Assembly: GCA_037783545.1 (NCBI GenBank)
Contig: JBBELK010001000.1
Location: 434,001-498,000 of the forward strand
Reading direction: 5' to 3'
From: Henricia sp. BOLD:AAB3569
Taxonomy: Eukaryota; Echinodermata; Asteroidea; Spinulosida; Echinasteridae
DNA length: 64,000 nt
The notes beneath the pieces were generated by a model that was given only the letters and a program-made list of their open reading frames with translations, did not search any database and had not been told where the DNA came from. The translations under genes were made by a program, and so were the position numbers. Below, in pieces: positions 10,701 to 21,473 of the stretch; within the stretch, counting starts at the first letter, position 1, and each line of letters begins with the position of its first letter.

Positions 10701-11126
10701 GTCACGCCTATAGCCTCTGAACAGCTAGCCGCATGCACTTTTCTGCAGCTGCCCTGTCACTGATAACATCAAAGATATATGCTCATTGGCGTTCTCAAGA
10801 TCAATCTTCCACTGACGCACTTGTATACTTCGCCTCAACGGAATATTCGGATGAGATTGCCGAGTTTTTGGCGCCGGTCTGGGAGAAAATGTATTAGTTT
10901 AGGTGTATATATACCATACATATTGTACGTCTGAAGTGTCTCTATTATTAGTGTGATCTCACTTGAAGCTGGGTGGTGGCAACTAATGAAATTTTGCGAC
11001 AAAACGGGAACTAACGTCCGATGTGTCTTCTTCATATGCGTGCGAGTAAATAGCGACCAATTGTCATAACCCCATATCGCTCGGCCATAACACCCCACAT
11101 ATTATTCGAACCGGCCTTTCAACACA

Positions 11127-11210
11127 GGCCAGCTCGGTGGTTGAGTATAGTATAAAGACATTCCTAGTTGGCAGGACGTCGTGGGTTCGACTCCCTCCCG
11201 AGTACGCTAT
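11127..11210 (+). other. tRNA-like pol III promoter segment, copy 1
   Basis: An A-box-like GCTCGGTGGTTGAGT and, about 50 bases on, a B box GGGTTCGACTCC at 11183-11194, in tRNA-like spacing. The arms do not fold into a convincing cloverleaf, so I call it a SINE head or tRNA relic. Confidence 0.5.
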
Positions 11211-11520
11211 ATGAAGTTCTTTATTCTCTAATTCGTCCCTCAATCGCCGCCCTTCCTCTTAATGCCCTACCGTGACGAGAAAATGTATTAGTTTAGGTGT
11301 ATATATACCATACATATTGTACGTCTGAAGTGTCTCTATTATTAGTGTGATCTCACTTGAAGCTGGGTGGTGGCAACTAATGAAATTTTGCGACAAAACG
11401 GGAACTAACGTCCGATGTGTCTTCTTCATATGCGTGCGAGTAAATAGCGACCAATTGTCATAACCCCATATCGCTCGGCCATAACACCCCACATATTATT
11501 CGAACCGGCCTTTCAACACA

Positions 11521-11604
11521 GGCCAGCTCGGTGGTTGAGTATAGTATAAAGACATTCCTAGTTGGCAGGACGTCGTGGGTTCGACTCCCTCCCGAGTACG
11601 CTAT
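11521..11604 (+). other. tRNA-like pol III promoter segment, copy 2
   Basis: Identical counterpart of the segment 394 bp upstream, produced by the tandem duplication. Confidence 0.5.
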
Positions 11605-11686
11605 ATGAAGTTCTTTATTCTCTAATTCGTCCCTCAATCGCCGCCCTTCCTCTTAATGCCCTACCGTGACGACCCCGCCCCCCTTT

Positions 11687-12056
11687 TTATTATTATTATT
11701 ATTATTTCTTTCTGGTATTCATACCAAGGATTCCTCAATAGTGCTCATTGCACTGTCACTCGCAAGCGTGAGGAAACCCATGAAGAATTAGAATTAGAAA
11801 TGGCCAGAGACACCGGGGATAATCCCCCTTGCTCTTCACGAAAGAATGCTCTGCAGTGGGATCTTTAGAGTGCGTTTCCATTACCTAACACACTGGACCA
11901 ACGGCTTTACATCCCTTCCGAAGGATGGAGCAAGTGTGGTTGAGTGCCTTGCCCAAGGGCACAGGTACCGTAGCCGTGGGGAGGTTCGAACCTGCAACCC
12001 CAAGTTTTCACCTATGATTGCGAGTCAATGACCTAAACCGCTCGGCCACGGTACCC
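11687..12056 (-). mobile_element. tRNA-derived SINE with (ATT)n tail
   Basis: Reading on the minus strand from 12056: a Leu/Ser-like head (CCGTGGCCGAGCGGTTTAGG, B box GGTTCGAACCTCC), a core with TGTGCCCTTGGGCAAGGCAC, a body, and a tail of AAT repeats on that strand. A near-identical copy in the same orientation lies at 53694-54063, and a shorter forward relative at 52406-52611. SINE class is clear; the exact named family is not. Confidence 0.85.
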
Positions 12057-12148
12057 AACATGCAAGACAATTGGTTAGAGATAATACAACATATTTGGGA
12101 AACACTCCGAACTTCGATGGCAAGTAGTGCACGGCCGGATGAGTCATA

Positions 12149-12322
12149 TATAGACAGCCGAAGTGTGACGTGCGTTGCCATGTCAATTGGATCTAAACTA
12201 TCATGGCCGTTGGGAAAAGTACCATTGGAAAAGCACTGGGACACGGTTGAGTGATTTTTAGTTTAGATCCAATTGCCTAGGCAACCAACAAAAGGTGACG
12301 TATTCACTTCGGCAGTCTATAG
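12149..12322. mobile_element. MITE, family GTTGCCATGG/TTTAGACCCAA, copy 1
   Basis: Inverted arms share GCCGAAGTG, CGTTGCC and CAATTGGATCTAAACT. Related copies sit at 44428-44599, 46203-46351 and 51836-51915. Non-coding. Confidence 0.75.
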
Positions 12323-13197
12323 TAGTGCCGGCGTCTCGTCGACTGTGCTCCATAGCAAGGGGTAGAGTATCGATCCGTCATGACGGCCGTTTAGAAAGCC
12401 TTAGATTAGAGACCTTGAGGTGAAGGAGCGAAAATGTGTTCAAATTCTGGAATATCCTGTTCCACCCATATTATATGAGATCCGTTGACCCTGTCAAGAG
12501 ATTGATCTGAAAATGAGAGCGATTAACTCACTGGATCATGCAAAGAGGGAGAGTTGGGCGGGGATTGTACGTCCGTGTTGCTTGCTGCGATTTCGGTCAG
12601 TGACTTGAACACGCCTGTTCAACCACGCCCTTAGTCACATTCCAATCAACCCACCCATAGGCAAATTCTCGCTCTGGCTAGCCCAACGAAAATAATTTTT
12701 CATGGTGTCAATCAAGTTAATACATCGGGTCAGGAAACCTTTTGCGTGTAAGCTTTGCACAATGGCTAAACGCCGAAATATCGTTTCGCCCACTCCGCGC
12801 TTTTAAAAACTTAAACATATAATTTATAAAATGTCATACAATTTGGCATTTTCTTATTTGTGCCATATTCAATTCGAGAGATATCTTTAGCATACTAATT
12901 TAGCGCAGGCATAACGTTGCATTTTTATTCTCAGCATTTGAATGTTTGTTTTCAGCGTTGAGGTTTTATTTTCAACGTTAAAATTTTGTTTTCGTGAACC
13001 AATTATGATGCGTGTATCTTGGATATTGGTGATTTCCCTTGATATACAAGTCTTAATCCATGTGCATTGTTTTGTATTTTATGGAAACAAAATGTCACAC
13101 AAACTGTAACTAACGAGTTTGCTTACGCCGCATAATGGAACTCCACGTGTAAACAGACTGTATTTAATCGGGATAATGTCGATACGAGATTCAGGAA
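12323..13197. other. Non-coding stretch, nothing recognised
   Basis: AT-rich in its right half. No open frame with a motif, no clear inverted repeat and no splice-bounded exon was seen. Confidence 0.5.
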
Positions 13198-13515
13198 CAT
13201 TTATTTATTTCAATGTTGTCATTTGTCACAATAAATACATACAATACATATTGCATAATATTGATGTGTTGAACCAAAATAAAGTGTACAAAGCAGTAGC
13301 AATAGTGTACATGTAATTTGAGCAAGAACATTAAATACAATGGACAACATCTATAGGTATTAGGTGAAGCGATCAGCTTTTGTACCCTAACCTATGGACA
13401 GACAAACATACAGGACCAGGGTATACTAGACATAAAAACAGGACACACAAACAAATACCAGTGTGAGAAAAGTCCAAATAGATATACATGTACATGCTAA
13501 TTCATTTATAATGCA

Positions 13516-16467
13516 TTAGTATGAGTATGAGTCAAGAAATCGACCCTTTAGGTTGTTGGTGAATACAAAAATAGTGGGTAAAACTCTTAATGAATCATCC
13601 AAGTTATTCCAGTACAAAGTTCCTCGATGAACAACACTGTTCTTGGACATTGACGTTCTGTTATATTGTACATTTAAATTACCTCGAACACTACCTCGAG
13701 TGTTATATTCATGAACATTTGATGTTAAAGTAAAACACGATTTTAAGCAAAAAGGAAGTACATTACTCCTTAGTTTAAACATGAATTTTCCCAATTGGAA
13801 ATAGTATATGTCATTACATTTAAGCAAACCCCATTTAGCAAATAATGGATCAGTATGATCACGATAGTCCGCCTTTGAGATGATACGGACTGCTCGTTTT
13901 TGTAAAATGAGTAACTTAAGACATTTGGATGACGAACTACCCCACATCAATATTGAATAATTTAAATACGGTAGCACAAATGAGTTATACAATAATAATA
14001 AAATCCTACTTGGAAGGTAATATTTTAATCGATTCATTATACCAATGTTCTTGGATATTTTTATTGCTATATTGTCGATATGATGTTTCCAAGTAAGATT
14101 TTCATCAATTGTTAAACCCAAGAATTTAAATGTTTTAACCTGGTTAAGCCTTGTATTGTTTAAAATCAAAGGAACCGATTGTGTATATTTGAATTGGCTT
14201 GAACAAAATATCATATAATTTGACTTGAGAACATTGATACAAAGTTTATTTGCAAGAAGCCAAGTGCTTATCTTTTCAAGTTCAATGTTGAGGTTTCTAA
14301 TGGCATCATTTACATTACTATGGGAATATAATAGACTTGTATCATCAGCAAACAAGCAATAAGTAAGAATATCTGAAGCATTACATATATCATTAATATA
14401 AAGAAGGAATAATAAGGGACCCAACACCGAGCCTTGGGGAACACCACACTTAATGACTCTAGTAGTAGATTTCGCAGAATTAAACATCACATACTGCTTT
14501 CGATTACACAGATAGCTCTTTAAAAGATTTAAGGCTGTTCCACGGACTCCGTGATGTTCCAATTTACTTAACAAAATGTTATGATTTACAGTATCAAAAG
14601 CCTTGGATAAATCTAAAAAAATGCCAATGGAAAATTTATTATGATCAATGGCTTCATATATTTTACTAAGAACATATGATGATGCCAATTCAGTGGATCG
14701 ATTTGGTCTGAATCCAAATTGTGAATCACACATAATATTATTACCATTAAAAAAAGATACTAGTCGTTTGTATATAAGTTTTTCAAGTAATTTTGAGAAT
14801 GTGGATAATACAGATGTAGGTCTATAGTTGGTAATATTATGCTTACAGTCTTTCTTGTAAACTGGGGTTACCTGGGCTATTTTTAGACTGTCGGGAAATA
14901 CCCCGGTTGTCAAGGATCTGTTGAATAAATTTGATAAAGGTATTGACAATGAAAATTTAGCTTGCTTAATGACAGTAGAACTTAATCCATCATATCCAGG
15001 AGCCTTTCCAGAAGGGATTTCATTAATACAATCTTCTATCTCTTCCCGAGTAATTGGTGTAAGAAAGAGTGAATTTGGACAGTTGTTACTTAGAAATGCA
15101 TTAAAGGATGTGTTACAAAATGGGAGCTTACTCGAAAGACTGCTGCCAATATTAATAAAGTAATTATTAAATGCATCAGCAATTTTCTTATTGTCGGTAA
15201 TTTGAATATCATCCTGAGTGAAATAAGGAGTATGTAAATTTTGCTTGCGCTTATTAAGTAGAAGGTTTATAACTTTCCAGGTACCTTTAATGTTGGATTT
15301 AACTTCGTTAAACTTTTTACACAGATAATTTTTCTTTGCCGTCTTAATTACAGAATTAAGTTTGTTCTTATATGAAATGTAGACAATTTTGTTATTCACA
15401 GTTGGATTTCTCAAAAATCTTTTATACAGATGATTTTTATGTCTTATAGAATTATAAATGCCATCTGTTAACCATGGAGATTTACATTTATCATAACGAC
15501 ATTTCACATCTTGCTCTGGAAAATGTTTGTCATAAAGTTGTTGAACTCGTAACAAAAAAGTGTCATACATACAATGAATGTCATCGATTGATGTCATAAT
15601 ATCCCAATCAGTCTCATTCAAGTCATGGATAAAAGTTTCGATATTATTAATGTTAAAATTACGTTTTTTAAATGTTGAATTAACACGGGGGTTTTCCTTG
15701 AGATTGTTAATTACTAAAAAAATAGGGAGATGGTCAGTAATGTCTGTCATCAAAACACCTGCCGAGTGACTCATAAGATCATTAGTTAAAATATTGTCAA
15801 TAAGTGTTGCACTTTCACCCGTTATTCTTGTTGGTTTGTCAATAGTCGGATAAAAGGATTGAGACAGTACGGCATTCATAAAATTGTGCACACTATTATC
15901 AGTATCACACTCTAATAAATTAATATTATAATCACCCATGATATAACACTTTTTGTTTTCATTACCTACTAGTGACAAAATTGTATTCAAGCATTCCAAA
16001 AAGTTGTTTGATGGTACACAGGGGGGTTTATATATGACACCAATAATAATATTTGCATTCCCTGGAATAACAAGTTCAACAAAGTATGATTCAATATCGG
16101 AATTATTAAAAGATAAGTCAGGACGAATTTTGTAAATTACGTCTTCATTTATATAAATTGCAACACCTCCACCCCGCTTGTCTTGTCTACAATTCCCCAC
16201 AAGGTGGTATTTTGGGATTTGTACAGTAGGATCGTGCATATCATTTAACCAGGTTTCAGATATTCCAATAGCTGCAAAATTTGTTTGTAAAAGATCAATG
16301 TACTGAACAATGCTTGATATGTTTTTTCGTAAACTGCGAGCATTGAAATGTAGTAGTTTAAAATCAGTGTTCATACTAAACTGATTACAGAATTCATCCT
16401 GGTCATAATAATTGCAATCATTTTCAGGGTTATCAAAATTTATGTCTGGATCTATAGCAAAGTTCAT
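13516..16467 (-). CDS. LINE ORF2: endonuclease and reverse transcriptase, 983 aa
   Basis: Encodes the nicking and reverse-transcribing enzyme used for target-primed insertion. The N-terminal endonuclease shows LLHFNARS (about residue 38), GISETW (66), GDYNINLL (176) and the catalytic SDH-type box as DITDHLPIF (240). Reverse transcriptase follows: NYRPTSVLSTFSKLLEKL (545), QFGFRPNRST, LDLSKAFDTVNH (616), GVPQGSVLGPLL (673), the FADD catalytic box (706-709) and FKFLGLTID. A C-terminal region with RAVRIISKADYRDHTDPLF is typical of CR1/Jockey-like ORF2 proteins. The frame is uninterrupted. I take the first Met as start because the endonuclease begins soon after it; 287 bp separate it from ORF1. 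Confidence 0.9.
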   Translation of the reverse strand: MNFAIDPDINFDNPENDCNYYDQDEFCNQFSMNTDFKLLHFNARSLRKNISSIVQYIDLLQTNFAAIGISETWLNDMHDPTVQIPKYHLVGNCRQDKRGGGVAIYINEDVIYKIRPDLSFNNSDIESYFVELVIPGNANIIIGVIYKPPCVPSNNFLECLNTILSLVGNENKKCYIMGDYNINLLECDTDNSVHNFMNAVLSQSFYPTIDKPTRITGESATLIDNILTNDLMSHSAGVLMTDITDHLPIFLVINNLKENPRVNSTFKKRNFNINNIETFIHDLNETDWDIMTSIDDIHCMYDTFLLRVQQLYDKHFPEQDVKCRYDKCKSPWLTDGIYNSIRHKNHLYKRFLRNPTVNNKIVYISYKNKLNSVIKTAKKNYLCKKFNEVKSNIKGTWKVINLLLNKRKQNLHTPYFTQDDIQITDNKKIADAFNNYFINIGSSLSSKLPFCNTSFNAFLSNNCPNSLFLTPITREEIEDCINEIPSGKAPGYDGLSSTVIKQAKFSLSIPLSNLFNRSLTTGVFPDSLKIAQVTPVYKKDCKHNITNYRPTSVLSTFSKLLEKLIYKRLVSFFNGNNIMCDSQFGFRPNRSTELASSYVLSKIYEAIDHNKFSIGIFLDLSKAFDTVNHNILLSKLEHHGVRGTALNLLKSYLCNRKQYVMFNSAKSTTRVIKCGVPQGSVLGPLLFLLYINDICNASDILTYCLFADDTSLLYSHSNVNDAIRNLNIELEKISTWLLANKLCINVLKSNYMIFCSSQFKYTQSVPLILNNTRLNQVKTFKFLGLTIDENLTWKHHIDNIAIKISKNIGIMNRLKYYLPSRILLLLYNSFVLPYLNYSILMWGSSSSKCLKLLILQKRAVRIISKADYRDHTDPLFAKWGLLKCNDIYYFQLGKFMFKLRSNVLPFCLKSCFTLTSNVHEYNTRGSVRGNLNVQYNRTSMSKNSVVHRGTLYWNNLDDSLRVLPTIFVFTNNLKGRFLDSYSY

Positions 16468-16754
16468 GAGATTATGGTGGGTTATTTTGTTAGAATCAAC
16501 TGTATCTCAATCACAGACACTCACCAAGCACAAATGTCTGAAAAGCTTGCTAAGCTCCTCATACACCTGCGCCCGATGCGCATCCGCGACTGAGACACAT
16601 TTAGAATTGTAGAATACAAGCAGGGTAGGGTATTTAATTTTGTTTTTTCTCACACTGGTACATGTACACACAAACAAACATGGACGAACAAACAATAAAA
16701 CACATAGTGACATTAAATTAATGATTATATTCGTAGGACGAGTGACTGTGTTTC

Positions 16755-17645
16755 TCAGGTCTCCCTCTTGAGATGGTATGACTTGAACGGCCCATCGCGG
16801 ATCTTGTACCTGATCAAGGCTGGAACTGACCAAGGTATATAAGCGAAATGGACTCGTTCTTCCTCCTTTATGCGCCGTAGATGCATTTCCCTCAGTTCCT
16901 TCCGTTGCGCTCTAACTTTGGGTGTGACGTCATCTGTTATGAAAATGTTCTTATCCTTGAACTTGTTGTTCTTGAGATGTTTTGCTGCATTTTTTAGTAT
17001 GTACTGGCGATCTCTGGATCGAAGTAGCCGACAATGTATTGGTCTGGGACGGGGCGAGCCGGGTTCATCCCCCTGGCCGACACCGGGCTGTGGACCCGTG
17101 CGGTGTGCACGGTCAATCTCAATTTCTTCAGTACCCTGGAGCTTCATGTGTTTTGAGAGTAGCTCATGGACAAAGTCCTCACAGGATTCTGATCCAGCCT
17201 CGCTGCCTTCAGGCACACCTAGGACTACAATATTATTCCGGCGACTTCGATTCTGCATATCGTCGATCTGATCTTCAATGGATCTAATAATTGTAAGGTT
17301 GTATTGCGTTTTCTTGTTGATCTGTGTCCTTATGGTATCATGACTTTCCTGGACAAAAGTCACAGATGTTTTCAGGTCAGTGATGTCCTTGGTATTTAAT
17401 GACACCTGCTGGTGGTCTTCATGGCATTTAATCTCCAACGAGCTAAGCCGTGTTTCTATGCCATTTAGAGACGCCATTATTTTGTCCAGTTTTTCATTGA
17501 TGGTGGACAGCTTACCGCAACATGTCGAACATGACGCACTACAGCCGCCATCTTGGTCGCTGTCACTTGGGCCCGTAGGTTCTTTTTTCGAGCTCGGTTT
17601 ACGGCGGCTTCGGGTTGATATCTTTGCCAAATCGTTGTCTGACAT
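16755..17645 (-). CDS. LINE ORF1: RNA-binding chaperone-like protein, 296 aa
   Basis: Predicted to bind the element RNA and form the ribonucleoprotein particle. The N-terminus is basic and Ser-rich (TRSRRKPSSKKEPTG) with a Cys cluster CSASCSTCC (about 35-43). A long coiled coil follows (about 45-130). An RRM-like segment begins RSRRNNIVVLGVPE (about 133), as in L1-type ORF1 (Transposase_22 family), and leads to a basic C-terminal domain containing DRAHRTG and RAQRKELREMHLRRI. The frame is open throughout. ORF1 is upstream of ORF2 on the same strand. Confidence 0.85.
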   Translation of the reverse strand: MSDNDLAKISTRSRRKPSSKKEPTGPSDSDQDGGCSASCSTCCGKLSTINEKLDKIMASLNGIETRLSSLEIKCHEDHQQVSLNTKDITDLKTSVTFVQESHDTIRTQINKKTQYNLTIIRSIEDQIDDMQNRSRRNNIVVLGVPEGSEAGSESCEDFVHELLSKHMKLQGTEEIEIDRAHRTGPQPGVGQGDEPGSPRPRPIHCRLLRSRDRQYILKNAAKHLKNNKFKDKNIFITDDVTPKVRAQRKELREMHLRRIKEEERVHFAYIPWSVPALIRYKIRDGPFKSYHLKRET

Positions 17646-17690
17646 GCTCTAAATGCTCATAAACTGGTCCCCAGTGAGATAACATGGTAA

Positions 17691-18910
17691 CGACCAAATA
17701 TAATGTAGGCCACTATATAATTAATGTGCACGTTTCAAACCATAATTGCATTTTCTAACGATCAAGTCATTAGGCCTATCAGCATTTGCTAATTTGCGTT
17801 ATTTATCGCTGCCAGCATTTCAGATTAGTATGTGTACGTACGTCTGTCTTCGCGTCCGCGGAGGCCGCCAGTTTTCGTTTAATCTTTTATGTATAAGGCT
17901 CTGGGAAAGCGTGAGGTCTCAGGTTAAGTGCACTTTTTGGGATTGCATCCTCGTTCAGAGCTTGTTCAGATGTTTTTCTTCAGAAAATGGATTTCAATCT
18001 TACTTAACAATCATGCAAAATACCTCCTCCTCAAAAGACTAATGGTAAGAAAATATATAATTTGCAATCTCCAATTTGGATGTGGAAGCAAAAAGATTGC
18101 AATTAGCCTACTGCACTGCTTCATGTTTCTGATAAATTAGTTTTCTAATCATCGGTGGTTTTTACGATAAATTATCCATGCATGGAAATAATTATACGGA
18201 TTGAGAGCGCGAAATTTCAGAAAAATATGACACATGTCAAAAAATATGACACATGATATATAATACCAAAATCCCATCACCCAAGAGGTAGGTGGGAGAT
18301 GGTAAAACAAGTTATCTGGTTATTTTCCTTGAACATTACATATACACAGTCCGTAGTTCTGAGCAAATTTGATTTTTTTTCTCCGAACGAATTTTTAAAG
18401 CATACACATAAACATCATTTTGTATTTTAGACATCGGCAACCCTGTGAAAAACGCCGTATTTATACGGCTGTTTTGCGTCTTGCGTAGACTTCCCGTGTT
18501 TGGTCTGTGGTGCGGTGCGTGCAACGCGCCCTCTATAGAAAGTGGCCTGTCAAATATCTCTTCTTCTAAGCGAAATAGTTCTATAAATTATAAGGATTCC
18601 CTGATGGCAGCGATAAATGGCAACATCGCCATTATACAAGAAGAAATCTTGTTTTATAAATTGCCCCTTTCATTCAAAAGCTTCGAATGGAAAGCTACAT
18701 TGTGCAACTTCAAGAAATTTAAAAAATTATCCTCGTCTTCTTCAAAATTATTGTATAAATGGTAAAATTCGAAATCGTGCTTTAAAGCGAACTTTCGCCG
18801 TCTTAGTATACTTCCTTATAAATACTGTTTATGAAACACGCAAAGGGCTAATTAGTGCATAGAAGGTTTGAAATAATGTCAGGACTTTTGTCTTTCACTT
18901 TACAACACAG
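17691..18910. other. Probable intron or upstream flank of the GPCR gene
   Basis: No exon encoding the earlier transmembrane helices of the GPCR was found here. It ends with the polypyrimidine-rich acceptor TTTCACTTTACAACACAG at 18893-18910. Confidence 0.5.
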
Positions 18911-19480
18911 GTTATCTGCGTCATCATTTCGTCAGCGGTCGAGTCTTGTGATCCACGCCATCTGATCGCCACGCCCAGAGACGGCCATATTGAGTTATAC
19001 TGCGCCCTCGGCAGTGGGTTTTTGGTATCGTCCGCCTACAACCTGGTCCTCATCCTGGGATGCTGCCTGTTCGCGTTTCTGGCACGCAGGGTACCAGACA
19101 ACTACAACGAGTCCAAGTTCATCGGTGTTAGTGTGTATTCCACCCTTCTCGCCTGTTTGGCAGCCATACCGGTTTATTTCACGGCTCGCGATGCCTCTCA
19201 AAAAGTGGCTGCCATTTCGATCGCCTCGCTGCTCAACGCATACCTGACGCTGTTCAGCGTGTACGTGCCCAAGTTGTACGCCGTTAAATTCCTCTCGTCG
19301 TTCGTTCAGTCCGCCACAGAGGACCGCTTGGGCGGTTCCCGCGCGTTTCCCTCGGTATCTCGTTCTCTGAACAGGAAAAAAGTCCATCCAGATCCTGCCG
19401 GTCCATCAGCTGAGAACTTTAAAGAAAACTGTGACGGTCTCAAAGCAAACAATTCATCTGATTTGATCAGCTGCCAATAA
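18911..19480 (+). CDS. Class C GPCR (metabotropic-glutamate-receptor-like), 3' terminal exon
   Basis: The exon starts in phase 0 after a CAG acceptor and encodes 189 residues to a TAA stop. It covers the end of helix 4 (VICVIISSAVES), extracellular loop 2 with the conserved Cys in ELYCALGSGF, helix 5 (SSAYNLVLILGCCLFAFLA), intracellular loop 3 with RRVPDNYNESKFIGV (metabotropic glutamate receptors have NFNEAKFIGF), helix 6 (ACLAAIPVYFTA), helix 7 ending VYVPKLY, and a short hydrophilic tail of about 80 residues. Receptors of this family sit in the plasma membrane and couple extracellular ligand binding to G proteins; the ligand here is unknown. The Venus-flytrap domain and helices 1-3 must be encoded upstream and were not found, so the gene is partial in this window. 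The tail is much shorter than in many vertebrate receptors. An exact pseudogene status cannot be excluded but the frame is open. Confidence 0.85.
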   Translation, partial: VICVIISSAVESCDPRHLIATPRDGHIELYCALGSGFLVSSAYNLVLILGCCLFAFLARRVPDNYNESKFIGVSVYSTLLACLAAIPVYFTARDASQKVAAISIASLLNAYLTLFSVYVPKLYAVKFLSSFVQSATEDRLGGSRAFPSVSRSLNRKKVHPDPAGPSAENFKENCDGLKANNSSDLISCQ

Positions 19481-21351
19481 GATGACTCTCAAATCTCAAC
19501 AACACTAAACCAAAAAATGGGGGTGGGGAAAGAAGGATTACGTTACGCTATACCAACTATTTATTTTATGAAGTTCAAGCCAAATTGTCCTTTCTCTCAA
19601 GTTCTCATTACCTAATTTGTTTGGGGTAACAACATTTTATTCTTGATTTCCTGTAACCGTTTTCGTCTCATTGTCTCTTTGTAGGTTGCGCAATCATATT
19701 TGTGCAATTTTTAAGACATTTCATTACTACTGATTGACGCACTGTTCAAAAGGCTCATTATATAAGAGGGCCGTTAACGGGCACCGTAGCTATCTTTTTC
19801 CACGTAATATTATTTAATTACGACCTGCAAACGCTCCATAAATTTGGTGAAATAATTTGAGATATAGCTCACAATGTGATGATATGTAACAGTGTAAAGC
19901 ATTTTGTGAAATTAGCTTTTTTGAGGTATAGCGACACAATAAGAGGGCGCACAATAGTTTGAATGTGAATGTAAAGGGTAAAATACATTTAATTAAAAAA
20001 GAAAAAGAAAATGTGTTCTAAATATGCAATTGGGCCCTCTCTTTTTGTTGCGCTATGCGTCAAAAAAGCTAATGGTTACTCTTGGTGAAAATATCAAAGT
20101 ATAACGATAGTTTGCACTGAAATTTATCACAGTTACTACATGATATAACAATTCAACTCAAAGCAGCACCAAGTACCGATGGTAAGTTTTGTAGACTACA
20201 TTACCTTTAAATAGAGAAAATGCACTTGTGATTTTTTAACGTGGTGTGTTATATAAATAATAGGAACGACATGCACCCAGATTGTCACAATTTTTCAAAA
20301 TTCACGCCCGAAATAAACTGTAGTAACCGTGACATTTGAAGCAAAAATATATATATTTATTCGTTTGAGCCCCGGTGAATTAGAATAAATCTGCTTTATC
20401 CTTGTTATGTAAGAGCAACGGTTCAGTGCTCTAGGGGGTTGATAAATAAGGGGTGTTCACGGGTGTTGGGCATTCTCACGTTGCTTGCATACTGCAGCGC
20501 ACATCGCTAAAATTTTGTGTTTTTCGGAATGTTATCAGTTGCATTGCTTTTTTTCGTATCTGGCAACCAACACAGCAACTGTTAAAATGTGCACATTTTT
20601 AGCAGTCTGATCACACTCGGCGATGATCTTCGGTTTGTTAAGGGGTTTTGCTTAACAGACAAGTTTACTTTGCATCGTAACAATCATCAAGTGTTGTCGT
20701 AATTGACGATTGTCGCTTTTAAACAACTTTTTGATCAAAGTGACTGGATTGTACATGATAAGACATGTGAGGTATAGCTGAATAAACCAGGTCACAGCTG
20801 CAAGCCGTGATCTTCCCAATAATTATATTGGTGTGATCGTTGATTGTGTTAAAAGGATAAACCAAATTATTACGAAGTGACGTGTTTCAAAATAACATGA
20901 AAATTCAAACCCATGCCCCTTAACAAGCTGATATGCTTCATAAAATGTCATGCGTCACTGGTGGGCATTACCAAACTTATGGCCCTGTCATACCTTGACG
21001 ATTTAGCCAGCGTATGCCGACGTATCAACATTTCTCTAAAACGCTGGCATACGCTGAACTATCGACTTTTTTTAAAATTTTGGGCGTATACATAGCGTAT
21101 TCATAACGAGTTGGACGTATACATAACGTATTAGTAACTTATATAGAACGTTTCGATAACTTATAGATAACTTATACCAACGGATGCTTAGCGTGTTGCC
21201 GGCGTTCACAACTAATGCCCAACGATAGTCTAATGGAAGTCGTTATCGCACAGTGTGGCTCGTTTTGTTGCAGTGTGCAGTTTGCATGCGCTAGATCCAA
21301 TATTCTATCGTACAGCAACAAACCTGGAGACGACCATGGACAAGGCTATTC
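19481..21351. other. 3' flank of the GPCR gene, non-coding
   Basis: Probable 3' untranslated region and downstream DNA. An AATAAA occurs near 20312 and could be a polyadenylation signal. It includes one MITE at 19915-20074. No other gene is seen. Confidence 0.4.
19915..20074. mobile_element. MITE with TTAGCTTTTTTGA termini
   Basis: The left segment TTAGCTTTTTTGAGGTATAG is matched inversely by CTATGCGTCAAAAAAGCTAA at the right, with inner arms AAGAGGGCG and GGGCCCTCTC. Non-coding. Confidence 0.65.
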
Positions 21352-21473
21352 GTTCAATGGAACGAATATTTTCATTCGTTGAAAGATGAATTTATTCCAT
21401 TCAACTCAGCTCCGCCTCGTTGAATGGAACGTTTCATCTTTCAACTTACGAAAATATTCGTACCATTGAACTC
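21352..21473. repeat. Near-perfect palindrome (about 122 bp)
   Basis: Arms of about 53 bases share GTTCAATGG, AACGAATATTTTC and TTGAAAGATGAA with their inverses, around a GC-rich centre CAGCTCCGCCTCG. Probably a small MITE. Confidence 0.75.

Larger units (their letters stand above)
10883..11670. repeat. 394-bp tandem duplication
   Basis: Unit 1 is 10883-11276 and unit 2 is 11277-11670, with no difference noticed by eye over the unit. The junction is a short GA microhomology. Each unit contains a tRNA-like segment with A and B boxes. The 77- to 87-codon frames that recur in both units have no recognisable motif. Confidence 0.9.
13198..17690 (-). mobile_element. Near full-length non-LTR retrotransposon (LINE, CR1/Jockey superfamily)
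   Basis: Minus-strand element with ORF1 then ORF2 in separate frames, a 3' untranslated region of about 310 bp and a short terminal AAATAAATAAAT tail near 13198-13212. The 5' edge is not marked by any visible repeat and is placed just beyond ORF1, so it is approximate. An apurinic-type endonuclease ahead of the reverse transcriptase and an L1-like ORF1 place it among CR1/L2/Daphne/Crack-type lineages. The clade cannot be settled by eye. Both ORFs are open from end to end, so the copy is young. It probably lies in an intron or upstream flank of the GPCR gene. Confidence 0.85.

Noticed and set aside
10835-11492. Duplicated 77- to 87-codon frames
   Set aside because: Present twice only because of the 394-bp duplication; no recognisable domain.
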